64,000 nt of DNA from Wurfbainia villosa. Taxonomy: Eukaryota; Streptophyta; Magnoliopsida; Zingiberales; Zingiberaceae. The translations under genes and the position numbers were made by a program. The notes under the pieces were generated by a model. The model was not told the DNA's origin. It saw only the letters and a program-made list of their open reading frames with translations, and searched no databases. Location of the stretch: NCBI GenBank assembly GCA_025175895.1, contig CM045990.1, forward strand, positions 43,458,658 through 43,522,657, written 5' to 3'. Positions 23,606 through 34,566 of this stretch are shown one piece after another. Position 1 is the stretch's first letter, and the number at the start of each line of letters is the position of its first letter.

Positions 23606-24949
23606 TAGACAAATAAAAGGTATTTAGTCAGATAAACTAAATAGAGCCGGAGTCATTAGTCCCAAATTAAATGACTAATAGAAGTATCCAGTCACATAGA
23701 CCAGAATCAAGTCGGATATCATAGTCTCAAAAGACCAATAGAACGGAGATCAATAGTCACAAAAACCATCAAAATAACCAATTCATACATAGGAAAATGA
23801 CTCGTGTGACAGCAAGCACACTGGACAATCCAATGCTAAGAAAGTTGTTACACTTTACTTAGCTGCTCATAGAGCGATCAATACTAAGAAAAGTTATTAC
23901 ACCTAACTTAGCCGCTCTTCAAATGATACATAACCATTCTCTGAATGATACATAGTCATTCACCTGATGGCGTACAACCATCCTCCAGGTGGCACACAGT
24001 CGTTTTCCAAGTGGTACTGAACCATTCTCCTGGTGGTACTTAACCGTTTTCTTGGATATGATGTCTTGTTATTTACCCAGATTAAATAATCTCCATTTAC
24101 ATCAATATGAACACCTCTAATCTCTTATAATGACCATCAAGTCAAGAGCATGTTCCATATTCTCAATATTTACAATCATTTCCATACATAACAGAAATGG
24201 GTCGACTAGTGAATAACTCTCAACAGATGTAAATCTATTTAATCTTCCTTTTTAGTGTGAATCTATTCATCTTAATCAGTCGCTTTCCTAGTCATGTTCC
24301 ATAGACTGAATCATCCATAGTCAATAGATTTACATGCTAAAGTAGCAGACCCTGATTAAAATTCAAGCAGACACCTAAATAGTCACAAAGAGCAAATATT
24401 GAGATTAACATATAATCTCAAAGGGCTCACATAGCAGAGAAGCAGAGATCCATTCTCCTACTACCCTTATTATCGTCTTAGCACATATGGTATGAATCAC
24501 ATGTTACGATGTTATCCTCTTCACTAATAAAGAGTGCATGTTTTCCTCAAATTAACATCGTACAGATTTTGATCCAGACATTCCAAATGTCTAATCCTGA
24601 ATTCAACATATGAATTCTAACTCATAAACAGGTATAGTAAATGGTGGAAACATTTACTTCGATCACTTTTCTTAAATGATCTTATCTTGATACACATATC
24701 AAGACGACCCCAGTTTATATGTATGTATCTCTATACACATAGCTTCCAAAGCTATCCTATAAGTAATAGTCTTATCCCGATTCGTACTTAACAAATAGAG
24801 ATGATTGTCCATGTGAGAGGACCAATCACTACCTGCCAACATGCTCACCGAGAACTTATCACCAGAATGTAACATAACATACACTGAACAAATTATGACT
24901 AGCATTTTAAACAATCAAATCACAATATCTAATTGTCATTACAAAGTAG
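23606..24949 (-). other. Spacer between pol and 3' LTR of Copia X
   Basis: No recognisable gene. A degenerate tandem repeat of about 24 bp (CCATTCTCCTGGTGGTACT-like, five to six copies) lies at 23930-24054. The rest is AT-rich and open frames are short. Confidence 0.5.
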
Positions 24950-26470
24950 TTACATTCTACGAAGTCCCATAGACTTCATATGCTCATTTAATGACTCTCT
25001 AGTCATCGGCTTAATAAAATGATCTACAAGCATAGCTCATGTAGGGATATACTCAAGAATCACTTTCTTCTTAGCAACAATATCCCTTATAAAGTTATAC
25101 TTTATTGCTATATTCTTGCCCTTGCTGTGATATTTGAGATCCTTGGAAAAAGCTATAGCAGTTTGACTGTCACAGTAGATGGTCATTGGACTCCTACTGT
25201 CATCAGCAATCTTTAGATGCTTGAAGAACCTCCTTAACCAGATTTCTTCTTGTACAACTGCTGAACATGTCATATATTCAGCTTCCATAGTTGACAAGGT
25301 CACACATGCCTGTTTCTTGTTGTTCTAGGAGATGACGCCACCATTCAACAAGAACGCGTAGCCTAATGTGGATTTTCTATCATCCAGGTCCCCAACTCAA
25401 TCTGCATCTGAATAACCCTTCAGACTCATATCTGATCCTTGATAACAGAGACTGTAACCTGTCGTCACTTTCAGATATCTGAATATCCTTTTCACTGCCT
25501 TTCAGTATCTCGGTCCTGGGTTTGACTGGAACTGACTGACTAAGCCAACAACATAGCTGATATCGGGATGAGTACACAAAATAGTGTACGTCAAACTACC
25601 AACAACATTGACATATGATTTTTTATTCATCTCGGCTATTTCATTAGGAGTTTTGGAACTCATACTCTTGCTCAGAACAGTACCTTTCATAATAGGCGTC
25701 TGTTCACTATTGCAATTAGACATGCTGAAGTGTTGTAACATCTTATTTATGTAAGACTCTTGAGACAAATCCAAAAGTCTCTTAGATCGATTTCTGATGA
25801 TCTTTACTCCTAAGATGTATTCAGCTTCTCCCATATCTATTGTGTCAAACTATGATGAAAGCCATTTTTTAACTTCTATCACAAAACCTATGTCATTTCC
25901 TGCTATCAGCATATCATCAACATATAATGATAAAATGACATACTTTCCTTTTTTCTTTTTCAGGAAAACGCAATGATCCTCATTGATCATTTCGAAACCA
26001 TAAGATAAAACCACTTCGTTAAATCTTATGTTCTATTGTCTTGATGCTTGCTTTAGCCCATATATAGATTTCTTCAATCTACATACTTTATCTTCTTGGC
26101 CTTCAGCAATGAAACCTTCTGGTTGAACCATATAGATTTCCTTATCAAGCTCACCGTTAAGGAAAGCAGTTTTTACATCCATCTAATGTAACTCCAAGTC
26201 ATAATGCGCCACTAAAACCAAAATAACTTAGATTGACACAAACTTAGCTACAGGAGAAAATATCTCCTCAAAGTCTATACCCTCCAATTGGGTAAATTCT
26301 TTGGCAACCAAGTGAACTTTGTATCGGTTAATCGATCCATATACTTTCCTCTTTATTTTGAGAACCCATTTGTTCCCAATATCCCTACGGCCAAGAGGAA
26401 GATCGACTAACTCCCAAATATGATTCTTAATCATTGACTCCATCTCTTCAACCATTGTATTTTTTTTCAC
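24950..26470 (-). pseudogene. Copia reverse transcriptase and RNase H of element X
   Basis: Minus-strand order: RT N-terminus with NKWVLKIKRK and DFEEIFSPVAK (26470-26228); RT active site YVDD at 25913-25924; then MGEAEYILGVKI and GSLTYTILCTHPDISY (25834-25502); then RNase H with LSTMEAEY and IYCDSQTAIAFSKD (25303-25037). The C-terminus ends MKSMGLRRM at a TAA (24950-24952). Several frameshifts and stops separate the blocks. Intact enzymes would copy element RNA into cDNA inside particles. The catalytic Asp pair survives but the frame does not, so this is a dead gene. The Copia assignment is firm because integrase lies upstream of RT. Confidence 0.9.
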
Positions 26471-26937
26471 TTTTCTCCAACTTTGGAGCCCAGAGCTTCT
26501 TTAACTGATTAAGGTTCTTCATCGTCAACTGGAAGCGTCATCATTGCCTCATTCTCAATATCAAACCTCTTCTTAGGTTTGATCTTACGAACACTTTTCT
26601 GTAAGTTGGGCTCATGAGAAGTCACCTCGTGACTAGACAAATTACTCCCACTGGGTTGACTAGGTTCATGTATCCCACTAGACACCTATCTTGTTGACAA
26701 TGACTCATCCTCCTCAAATAGGGGAACTGTCTTATCAACTTCACCTCTAGATGGGAACTTAGTTTCGAGAAAAGTAGCATCTTTCGAATCTGATTCGGAG
26801 ACTGTTCCATCTTGTTGCTCACCTATGAAAACATAACCTTTGGAGATATCAGAATATCTTATAAAGATATATTTCTTACATCTAGGTCCTAGTTTTCTAT
26901 ACTTGTGAGAACTATCGTGAACATAGACAGCTGACCC
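26471..26937 (-). other. Degenerate linker between integrase and RT in Copia X
   Basis: Corresponds to the variable integrase C-terminal/RT N-terminal linker. Only short frames remain (e.g. 26622-26822), without recognisable motifs. Confidence 0.5.
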
Positions 26938-27609
26938 CTAGGGTCTCAGATTGCTCAAATCTGATTTTCTGCCTGTCCAACGTTCATATGGGGTAGATGG
27001 AATTGACTTTGAAGCTACTTTGTTAAGTATATAGACTGCAGCTAGTAATGCATCTCCCCAATAGGAGATCGGTAAATTAGCCTGCGTCATCATAGACCTA
27101 ACCATTTTGAGAAGAGTCATATTTCTTCTCTCAACAACCCCATTTTGCTATGGAGTTCTAGGGATTGTCAACTATCTAATAATCCCCTTATCATTACATA
27201 TTGTCTTGAACATATCAGACAAATATTCTCTTCCATGGTCAGTGCATAAAGTCTTAACCTTACGTTCCGTTTGATTCTCTACTTCGTTCATATAACGAAT
27301 GAAGCAATTCAGTGCTTCAGATTTGTGAGAAATCAAATACACATGACCGAAATGAGAGAAATCATCAATAAATGTAATGAAATAGGAAGCTCCATGTCTA
27401 GCCCTCATATTCATTGGACCACAAATATCCGAATGAATCAATTGCAATGGTGACTCTGCCCTAATAGCCTTACTGAATGGTTTCCTTGTTGCTTTTCCAG
27501 CCAGACAATGCTCACACACAGACAAGCTAATCTTAGCATGAGAGCCCAAATAACTCTATTTAGCTAACCGATTCATGCGATCTTGTCCTATATGTCCTAA
27601 TCTAGCATG
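26938..27609 (-). pseudogene. Copia integrase of element X, with amber stops
   Basis: The minus strand shows a GAG-pre-integrase zinc region (HARLGH, then CEHCLAGKA) followed by the DDE core: HSDICGP (first Asp), LCTDHGREY (second Asp) and QNGVVERRN (catalytic Glu). It continues into YWGDALLAAVYILNK and PYERWTGRK. In-frame TAG codons at 27172-27174 and 27148-27150 fall where Gln is normally found. Another at 27610-27612 falls on the usual Trp of LWHARLGH. All catalytic residues survive, so the gene was probably lost by point transitions and not by rearrangement. Its role would have been insertion of cDNA in the nucleus. Confidence 0.9.
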
Positions 27610-28226
27610 CTAAACTTCATCAGTTATATCTGCATCACTAGTAAGAGCAATGTTTGAAAAACAATTATTAATTGCACAATTGAAATTTGGTTCCACATCA
27701 AGAACCATAAAACCATTCATTAAAAAACCATATCTGATTGACACGGAGTCAATCTTGAGTTCAACACATCGACTGTAAAAGTTAATACAATATCCTAAAT
27801 CAAGAAGATAAGTAACAGAAACAAGATTCCTACGAATCTTAGGAGCATACAAGACATCATATAGAAACAAAGTACTTCCACCCCGAAGGTTAAGTTTGCA
27901 AGTGCTGACTCCTTTGACTTCGACTCTTGCATTATTTCCTACATATATCCATTTGTTGCTAGTCGATACCCTACGGTACTCCACATATGTAACTCGCTCC
28001 CGAGCTACATGGTTGGTTGCTCTCGAATCTATAATCCACAAAGGATAAGAATCAGCTAATAACATAGAACTAGCAATAAAATGCTCAGAATATAGACTTG
28101 AAGTTACCTTTCTTGGCTCAGTGTATTCCCGAGCGTATTGACCCTTTTTGTCACAATTAAAGCAAGTCACCTTGCTTTTAGGTTTCTTCCCAGTATTCTT
28201 GTTCTTCTTCTTCTTGATTGGGCCTG
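27610..28226 (-). pseudogene. Copia gag zinc knuckle and protease of element X (downstream of Athila insertion)
   Basis: Minus strand: a basic run KKKKNKNTGKKPK, then a zinc knuckle beginning CFNCDKKGQYAREY. The His and last Cys of the CX2CX4HX4C motif are changed to Gln and Tyr. The aspartic protease follows with WIIDSRATNHV where DSGATNH is usual, so the catalytic loop Gly is Arg. Later blocks include LYDVLYAPKIRRNLVSV. The 5' part of gag lies at 40491-41192, beyond Athila Y, and the break is at the TSD GCCTG. The open frame reaching 28266 starts inside the Athila LTR and is not a real start. Confidence 0.9.
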
Positions 28227-30082
28227 TGATCGAACGATTAATGAATTGTCGTGATACCGTTCCCAAATTATTTACCGAACCCCCTAACTACACTAATGCA
28301 GTATAGGACTGACTCGGGTCATCTCCCAATGAACCTAATGGCTGGACGTTTGTTTTTAAACAGAAGTAAACATTGGGGGTTTTCTGAATTTATTAAAATG
28401 CCAAATCAAAAGCAAACATGAGAATTAAATATACAAAGAGTAAACCTAACTACCAAATAATGAGTAACAAACAACTATTCTAATGAACAAAAGAAAGTGA
28501 CCAAGCACCGCACTGTCACTATACGATACACTGATCAAACAAAGGTGAACAATCCAACCATGCACCGCCTTTGTCACTATCGGATCAAACGATGATCGAA
28601 CATCAAAGCGCAATAAACGAAATGTAATAGAAAGCAATTCAACCACATGCTTTGTCACTGCTATACGGCAACTGGTCGAATGTAAAGAAAATCTAACCTA
28701 ATAATGAATGCACTCCAACCAAAACACCATACTGTCACTATACGATGCATTGACTGGACAATTTTAATGGATGGGGTTAGTACATCAGCGACATCAAATT
28801 AAACTAACCTACAACTAAATAACAAACGCCAATATTAAATCTAATAAAAATGCACGATGAACAGAATTAACAACTAAGCATAACAAACCGATAGAAATAG
28901 CATTGCATGTAAACAAATTAACAAGTAACCGAAACAAACATCATCAACTACTAACAATTGCATAACTGACTGGAATAAACTACAGAATGTAAATAACATG
29001 AAATCTCGAGTGTTTAACACAACCACACTCAGTACTAATCCAAATAAAATACGACCGGTAACCACACGGCGATCACAACAAACCGAACAACCACTCCGGC
29101 GGTGAATGCGAAGCTGCCCCAATCGGCGTACAGCAGGGAGGAGGGAAAGATGGATGATTGCGATCACTGCTCCGACGAATCTGGATTTCACCGGACAGTG
29201 GAATGGGATTCTTCTCCGGCGGTGAGAATGGGATTGTCCAATCGGCACAACCTGTGGGTGACTCCGGTGAATCTAGAACGGCCTATTCCAGTCGCCGGAA
29301 TGAAGGAGAAATGCCGGTGAAGGATGAACTCGTCGGAATCCTGCCTCGCCTCGCTATGGATCAGCTGCCCGAATCACGGCATCTGGATCCGCCACCAAGG
29401 ATTGGCTGGGATCGTCGCCAGCTGTCGGAGGGAACTCGCCGGAATCCTGTCGGCCTGCCGTCGATCGCTCGTGTAGTCGCCGGTCGCCGCGCTTGCGAGA
29501 GGAAGAAGACGCCGCTCGAAGGTTCTGTCGCGCGCTCTTGGCGAAGCTGGGAAGAAGTTGGGTTTATTAAGTGATTTTCCTGAGCCGTCCGATTGTGCCA
29601 GATCTGATCTCAGCCGCCCAAATATAGCTAGGTTAAATGAATCCAATTAATCTCCTAAGCATGTTGTGATCCAACGGCTGTGATCAATCTGAATTGCAAT
29701 GGACGGATCTGATCCGTCTGAAGGTATAATCACGATCCAACGGTCCAGATGAACGGCCAAGACGTGTAGATCTTAATGTATGGGCCAGATCGCTCCAGAT
29801 CCAGATGGATGGCTCAAAATCAATCGCTTTCCTCGGACGGTCCATAATGCTCAGATCTGATCTGGATCGACGGCTGTGATTGCTCTAATTAGATCCTCAT
29901 TATATGTTTCCTACAAAATCACATGTAATTCATGAAAAATACTGGAATTATAGGAATTAACGCAATTAATCGCAAATAGGCTCAATATGTAAAAACATCC
30001 CAAATAACAATAATCATCCCATCAAAGAGCCTAAAAGATCTAATCACCAAGTAAAAATAGCGCGATAAAAAATGCAGTTATC
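28227..30082 (-). repeat. 3' LTR of Athila Y
   Basis: 1856 bp. Homologous to 38678-40490, with near-identical blocks alternating with patches of many small indels. It contains GC-rich sequence (29090-29560) that gives spurious open frames. Confidence 0.88.
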
Positions 30083-30097
30083 AAATTCCCCCACACT
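30083..30097 (-). promoter_or_regulatory. Polypurine tract of Athila Y
   Basis: Minus strand AAGTGTGGGGGAATT directly before the LTR start TGATAACTGC. Confidence 0.8.
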
Positions 30098-30636
30098 TAT
30101 TTTTGCGCGTCCCGTGCAATAACAAAAACAAAGACACACTAACTCCCTAACTCATTCCCCTAGCAATACCTAGATCAATAATTCAGAGACAGAAAAAATA
30201 AGTTACTTAGGATCACCAAATTCATCAGGATCTAGGATATTCAAAAGATCCGACTCCTACAACAGTCAACATGTATGATGATTTACAGTCAAATCAAATA
30301 AACCAAGCCTGATACAAAAACCTCCCAAATGGATATTTGCACTCATGCTCACATAATGATCATAGGAGTGGGGTACCCTCAAAACATCATGTAATCTTGT
30401 CCTACCATATGCTTGCTTATCATCTATTTCTCTACTGCTATCAATACATCCATACATGAATCAAAAGGATTTTTCGAAAATCAAACATGATCAGAAGTGG
30501 ATTGCAATAGAAATACAAAGAAGATCAAGATGTAATGAATAAGCAACAACAAGAATTGGAAGAATAAACCTGATTAGTTGCAATTAGAAGTGTGTAGGGA
30601 GATTTCCAATACCGATCCAAGAAGATAAGACTCAAT

Positions 30637-30819
30637 AGCATCCATACTAAACGTAAGGTCCAAAACCTCACGTATATCATTCTCAAGCATCCACTGTAGG
30701 TTCTTATATTAATCTGGATCAATAACCTCAATGTCATGATAAGTAACCTCTACTCCAAGAATGTGCTTGTAAATTGACCTTGTAAAATGCACATCAAGGT
30801 GCTGACCATTGAAAAGTGT
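30637..30819 (-). pseudogene. Fragment of a UPL1/2-type HECT ubiquitin ligase inside Athila Y
   Basis: The minus-strand translation over about 61 codons reads LFNGQHLDVHFTRS, YKHILGVEVTYHDIE, then WMLENDIREVLDLTFSMDA. This closely follows the HECT catalytic domain of plant UPL1/UPL2 E3 ligases (LFDGQLLDVHFTRSFYKHILG, then YHDIEAIDPDYF and WMLENDI). One in-frame TAA falls at a Tyr position after IDPD. Intact UPL proteins transfer ubiquitin to substrates through a C-terminal Cys, which is not present here. The fragment is in sense with the retroelement, between integrase and the 3' LTR, so it is probably a captured host exon. No intron is visible within it. Confidence 0.75.
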
Positions 30820-30824
30820 TGTAC

Positions 30825-31690
30825 TAACATCAAGTTTTCATCAACTGTGCGTAAATTTCTACACGCAATTTTAACTTAGAATATGGCATCCGAATCCATA
30901 ATTTTCTTGCGGCATCCATCACTTGCATAACATTCGTGAGACTATTATATAGCAGAATCTTTGAAATTGACAACAACACCGAGTTCATCCTTTTGCTTGT
31001 TCGTTGCGGCAATGTCCAACATGTTCTCCCAAAACTTACGGATCTTGCATGTACACTCTCTAAATAGCAAACAAGGAACTGCAGAATGAATAAAACATGT
31101 CGACGACTTGATCCAGTTGCATGAAGCGACATCGATTTTAGACAACCTTTCCTCTCTTAGCAGAATGATGGCTCATGTTCTCCAACATCTTCCCAGCGTT
31201 GGCAGCGAAGTGATATTCAACAATGGGTATTAATTCCAACTGAGTTCCAATCAGTGCGAGGACATGTCCTATTATTCTGAAAATCGATACAACCTTTGAG
31301 CGGATGTTTCACGAATCCACGTGGTTGGAATCCTCAAATTTAAATACCATTCCAAGCTACACTTCCTTTTAAATAACCATGGCATTTCTTGAATCCATGT
31401 ATAAGCATATCCTCTAAGAGCTTTGGTGACTCATGCATTTTTGAATGTATCTAGCTAATCTAAGCTTGCGTTCACTTCTCAAAGGCATAATAAAAATTTT
31501 ATTTCTTGGACACCTTGAACCAGAGTGGTTAAAACTTTCCAAGCTTCCTATCATATGTGTGAATCTTATTCTTCTTCAAAATGGATTTAGTAGTAACAAA
31601 ACAACACCAATGTCCTTGTAATCCTGATCAAAATTAAACATACGGAAATCCGCATAGCTCAAGATGGACTTTTGCTCTTTCCTTTCTCCA
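30825..31690 (-). pseudogene. Unidentified coding-like relics in Athila Y
   Basis: On the minus strand, broken frames read like old protein: LEDMLIHGFKKCHGYLKGS, IPIVEYHFAANAGKMLENM, KLDQ-like LDQVVDMFYSF, WENMLDIAATNKQKDELG and NVMQVMDAARKLWIRMPYSK. Frameshifts and stops separate them. I do not recognise the source. They directly precede the UPL fragment and could be further captured host exons or a dead env-like gene. Confidence 0.35.
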
Positions 31691-32498
31691 TTAGACGCAG
31701 CGATGACCCAAACTCCATCACAGAATTGCAGATCTTTAGGATACAGTTCCAGTGTAACTTAAACATTGCAGCAATTAGGAAGACCTTCCAAAATCTGAAT
31801 ACTCTTGCCATTCTGCAGATTTTACTCTCCTCTTCCAAGCCTTCTTTTTTCCGATACTTGCCGAAATTTCCAGCCACGCATCTTAGGTCTTCAATTAAAT
31901 TGCAATACCATCAGAAAAAAAAACTGTAGGATGATCAGATTCCGGAACTACCAGCAAATCAAAACTCAATTCCCATTTCATATTTGAGTGGATTGCTGGG
32001 CACTTATGCAATTTCTATTTCCTCCAGGTGGAAGCAATTTCCCGAAACAATTTTTACGAGTTCGATAATGCTAACATGTTTAATCTCTGAATTTCAGAAA
32101 ATTTTGTTGTCTTCTAATAAAATGTCGAGAAGTTTTGGAGTTTCAGACTTCAACCAATCATTCAGAATTCCACTTCCAATTGTGTTGATCAAATTCACAA
32201 AGCAATCAATTCAAATTCAGAACTCGCAACTTTCTAAAACTTCTAAACAACCCAGTGCCCTCTTGTAGTGCATTGCTCTAAACTTTAAAAACTTGCGTCT
32301 GAGCGTAATGTGCTACTTAATTTCTCTGTTTATTCCCCATTAGAACTACTTGCAATTTCAGCTTTTTTAAAGCGCAAGAAATAAAAACGCCATTTCCATT
32401 TCATCCTCTCAATTTTCCTACCATTTTCAGAGCTATAGGTCGATTAAGTTCTGAATGGCCAAGCTCTGTAGCAAATTCCTACCCAACGAAACAGAATG
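31691..32498 (-). other. Noncoding interval in Athila Y 3' region
   Basis: AT-rich; short frames on both strands without motifs. No function assigned. Confidence 0.4.
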
Positions 32499-32513
32499 TC
32501 CTCCCCCACACTT
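32499..32513 (-). promoter_or_regulatory. Second, internal polypurine tract in Athila Y
   Basis: Minus strand AAGTGTGGGGGAGGA, nearly identical to the terminal tract at 30083-30097 but 2.4 kb upstream of it. It may prime an additional plus strand. Confidence 0.6.
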
Positions 32514-33139
32514 AAAATTTTGTCCGTCTCGGACAAACACTTTATCAAGTTATTCTTCAAATATGGGAACAAAAGATACGAGAGAAAATAATCCACGAAG
32601 ATAACAAAGACAATAAATGGTAAATGTAAGGGTATGACATGTAAAATAACATGGAAGTATCAAGTGGATTAGACAAGCAATACAAGTGAGGAAAAGAATC
32701 AAGAGTGAGATCCTTCATCGTATTCATGCAAATAAATGTCCTTGCAGTTTTGAAAAGACTCAAAGCAAGTTCTAGAGCAACAAGTATCACACGTGTATCA
32801 CACTAAAGTGGGTAAATGATTGAAATGGCTTAAACCTCACTAGGTGAATAAAAATCAAGCTTGGTCTATCAATAAAAAGTTCACCATCATAACAAGTGAC
32901 TGCATGCAAGTGAAGTCTCCTATCATACACAAAAATCCATAATTTAATGATCAAACTTAACTAATTTTTACCACCTCTGAAATGATACTAAGGCATGCAT
33001 AGGGGAATATTATTTGACTCAACGAAAATAACTAAACAACCTAGGCAAACAGGCAAATACTAAACAAATAAACAACCAGTTATTTCCGAACATGAGAAGA
33101 AGGAAGAAAATACAGTAAACAAAAGAACACACTCCCCTG
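32514..33139 (-). other. Noncoding interval after Athila integrase
   Basis: No recognisable coding sequence; lies between the integrase stop and the internal polypurine tract. Confidence 0.4.
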
Positions 33140-34360
33140 TCATGTCGGAGAAGAAGCATCCTCAAGGTACAATTTCTCTACTATAGCTTCTCTCACCCCT
33201 TCATGAAATATCTTGAGACGGTGTCCATTTACTCTGTAAGTGTTCCCTGAAGAAAGTTCCTGCACCTCTACAACACCATAGGGAAACACATTAGTAACAC
33301 TAAAAGGACCGTCCCACCTGGATCTCAACTTACCTCCGATCAACCTGAGACGAGACTGGTACAATAAAACTTTGTCACCAATATGGAACTCCTTCCTCAA
33401 AATCCTCTTGTCATGAAAATTTTTAGTCTTCTCCTTGTAAATGCGGGAGTTCTCATATGCTTCTAACCGTATCTCTTCAAGTTCCTGAAGTTGGAGTTTC
33501 CTCTCTCTCCCAGCTCTGTAAGCCTCCATGTTGCAAGCTTTTACTGCCCAATAAGCCTTGTGCTCAATCTCCACCGGCAAGTGACATGCTTTGCCATAAA
33601 CCAATCTGTAAGGGGACATGCCTATGGGAGTCTTATAGCACGATCTGTAGGCCCACAGAGCGTCCTCCAACCTTTTGCTCCAATCTTTCCTGTCTGGCCC
33701 CACTGTCTTCTCCAGTATAGATTTGATCTCTCTGTTTGATACTTCAGCCTGCCCATTTGTCTGAGGGTGATAAGGAGTAGAAATCTTATGAAACACCCCA
33801 TACTTGCTCAGCATGGCTTTCATGTGTCTATTGCAAAAGTGAGACCCTTGATCGCTGATGATCGCCCTGGGTACCCCAAATCTGCAAAATATGTGAGACC
33901 TGACAAAATTCACAACAACTGGAGAATCATCAGTCCTGGTGGGGATGGCCTCCACCCATTTGGAAACATAATCAACAGCCAAAAGAATGTAAGAAAATCC
34001 AAAAGATACAGAAAAGGGTCCCATAAAATCGATACCCCAAACATCGAAAATCTCACAGAATAACAAAGATTGTTGAGGCATTTCATTTCGACGTCCTATA
34101 TTCCCTATTCGTTGACATCTCTCACAAACTTTATAGAATTCATAGGCATCATGAAATAGGGTGGGCCAAAACAGACCAGACTCTAAAACTTTCCTAGCAG
34201 TCCTTTGGGGTCCAAAATGCCCCCCACAAGCCAGAGAATGACAAAAAGTAAGTACAGAATGAAACTCATAGTCAGGAACACATCTCCTAATAATCTGATC
34301 ACTACAAAACTTCCAAAGGTAAGGATCATCCCATACATAATACTTGGCATCACTTTTCAA
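33140..34360 (-). CDS. Athila integrase (open frame, 406 codons)
   Basis: Integrase of element Y. The zinc-binding HHCC region is visible (His in CHSLACGGHFG, Cys pair in CERCQR). The DDE core follows: WGIDFMGPF (Asp), IISDQGSHF (Asp) and NGQAEVSNREIK (Glu). The C-terminal domain carries KVLLYQSRLRLIGGKLRSRWDGPF. All catalytic residues are present and the frame is open to a normal stop. In the intact element it would be released from the Gag-Pol polyprotein. Here it is separated from RT-RNase H by a disrupted stretch (34361-34566), so it cannot be made as part of that polyprotein. The start at 34360 is only the first Met after that break. Confidence 0.9.
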   Translation of the reverse strand: MKSDAKYYVWDDPYLWKFCSDQIIRRCVPDYEFHSVLTFCHSLACGGHFGPQRTARKVLESGLFWPTLFHDAYEFYKVCERCQRIGNIGRRNEMPQQSLLFCEIFDVWGIDFMGPFSVSFGFSYILLAVDYVSKWVEAIPTRTDDSPVVVNFVRSHIFCRFGVPRAIISDQGSHFCNRHMKAMLSKYGVFHKISTPYHPQTNGQAEVSNREIKSILEKTVGPDRKDWSKRLEDALWAYRSCYKTPIGMSPYRLVYGKACHLPVEIEHKAYWAVKACNMEAYRAGRERKLQLQELEEIRLEAYENSRIYKEKTKNFHDKRILRKEFHIGDKVLLYQSRLRLIGGKLRSRWDGPFSVTNVFPYGVVEVQELSSGNTYRVNGHRLKIFHEGVREAIVEKLYLEDASSPT

Positions 34361-34566
34361 TTTCTGGACTTGTGCATGAGAAAAAAATGAAGGTACAACA
34401 CGGGCAACTAAATAGTTAGCAATATCTGCATACCATGGGGTCTTACCTGCAGTGAAAAAGCGCTCATCCTGGAAAGAATCGCCATGGGGTGGAATCTATC
34501 TCTCACTATCCCGCTCGGATGATCTGCTACTGTGTTCTCCCTCCCGCTCTATCGCGTATCTCTACG
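34361..34566 (-). pseudogene. Disrupted RNase H - integrase junction of Athila Y
   Basis: The frame is lost after the IRWMLRFKN-like end of RNase H and regained before integrase. The usual connecting segment cannot be read in one frame. Confidence 0.6.

Noticed and set aside
29102..29574. Open frames on both strands in the Athila LTRs (also 39553-39996)
   Set aside because: GC-rich LTR sequence with no protein motif, and frames differ between the two LTR copies.
33457..34063. Plus-strand frames opposite the Athila integrase
   Set aside because: Antisense shadows of a clear integrase frame, with no motif of their own.
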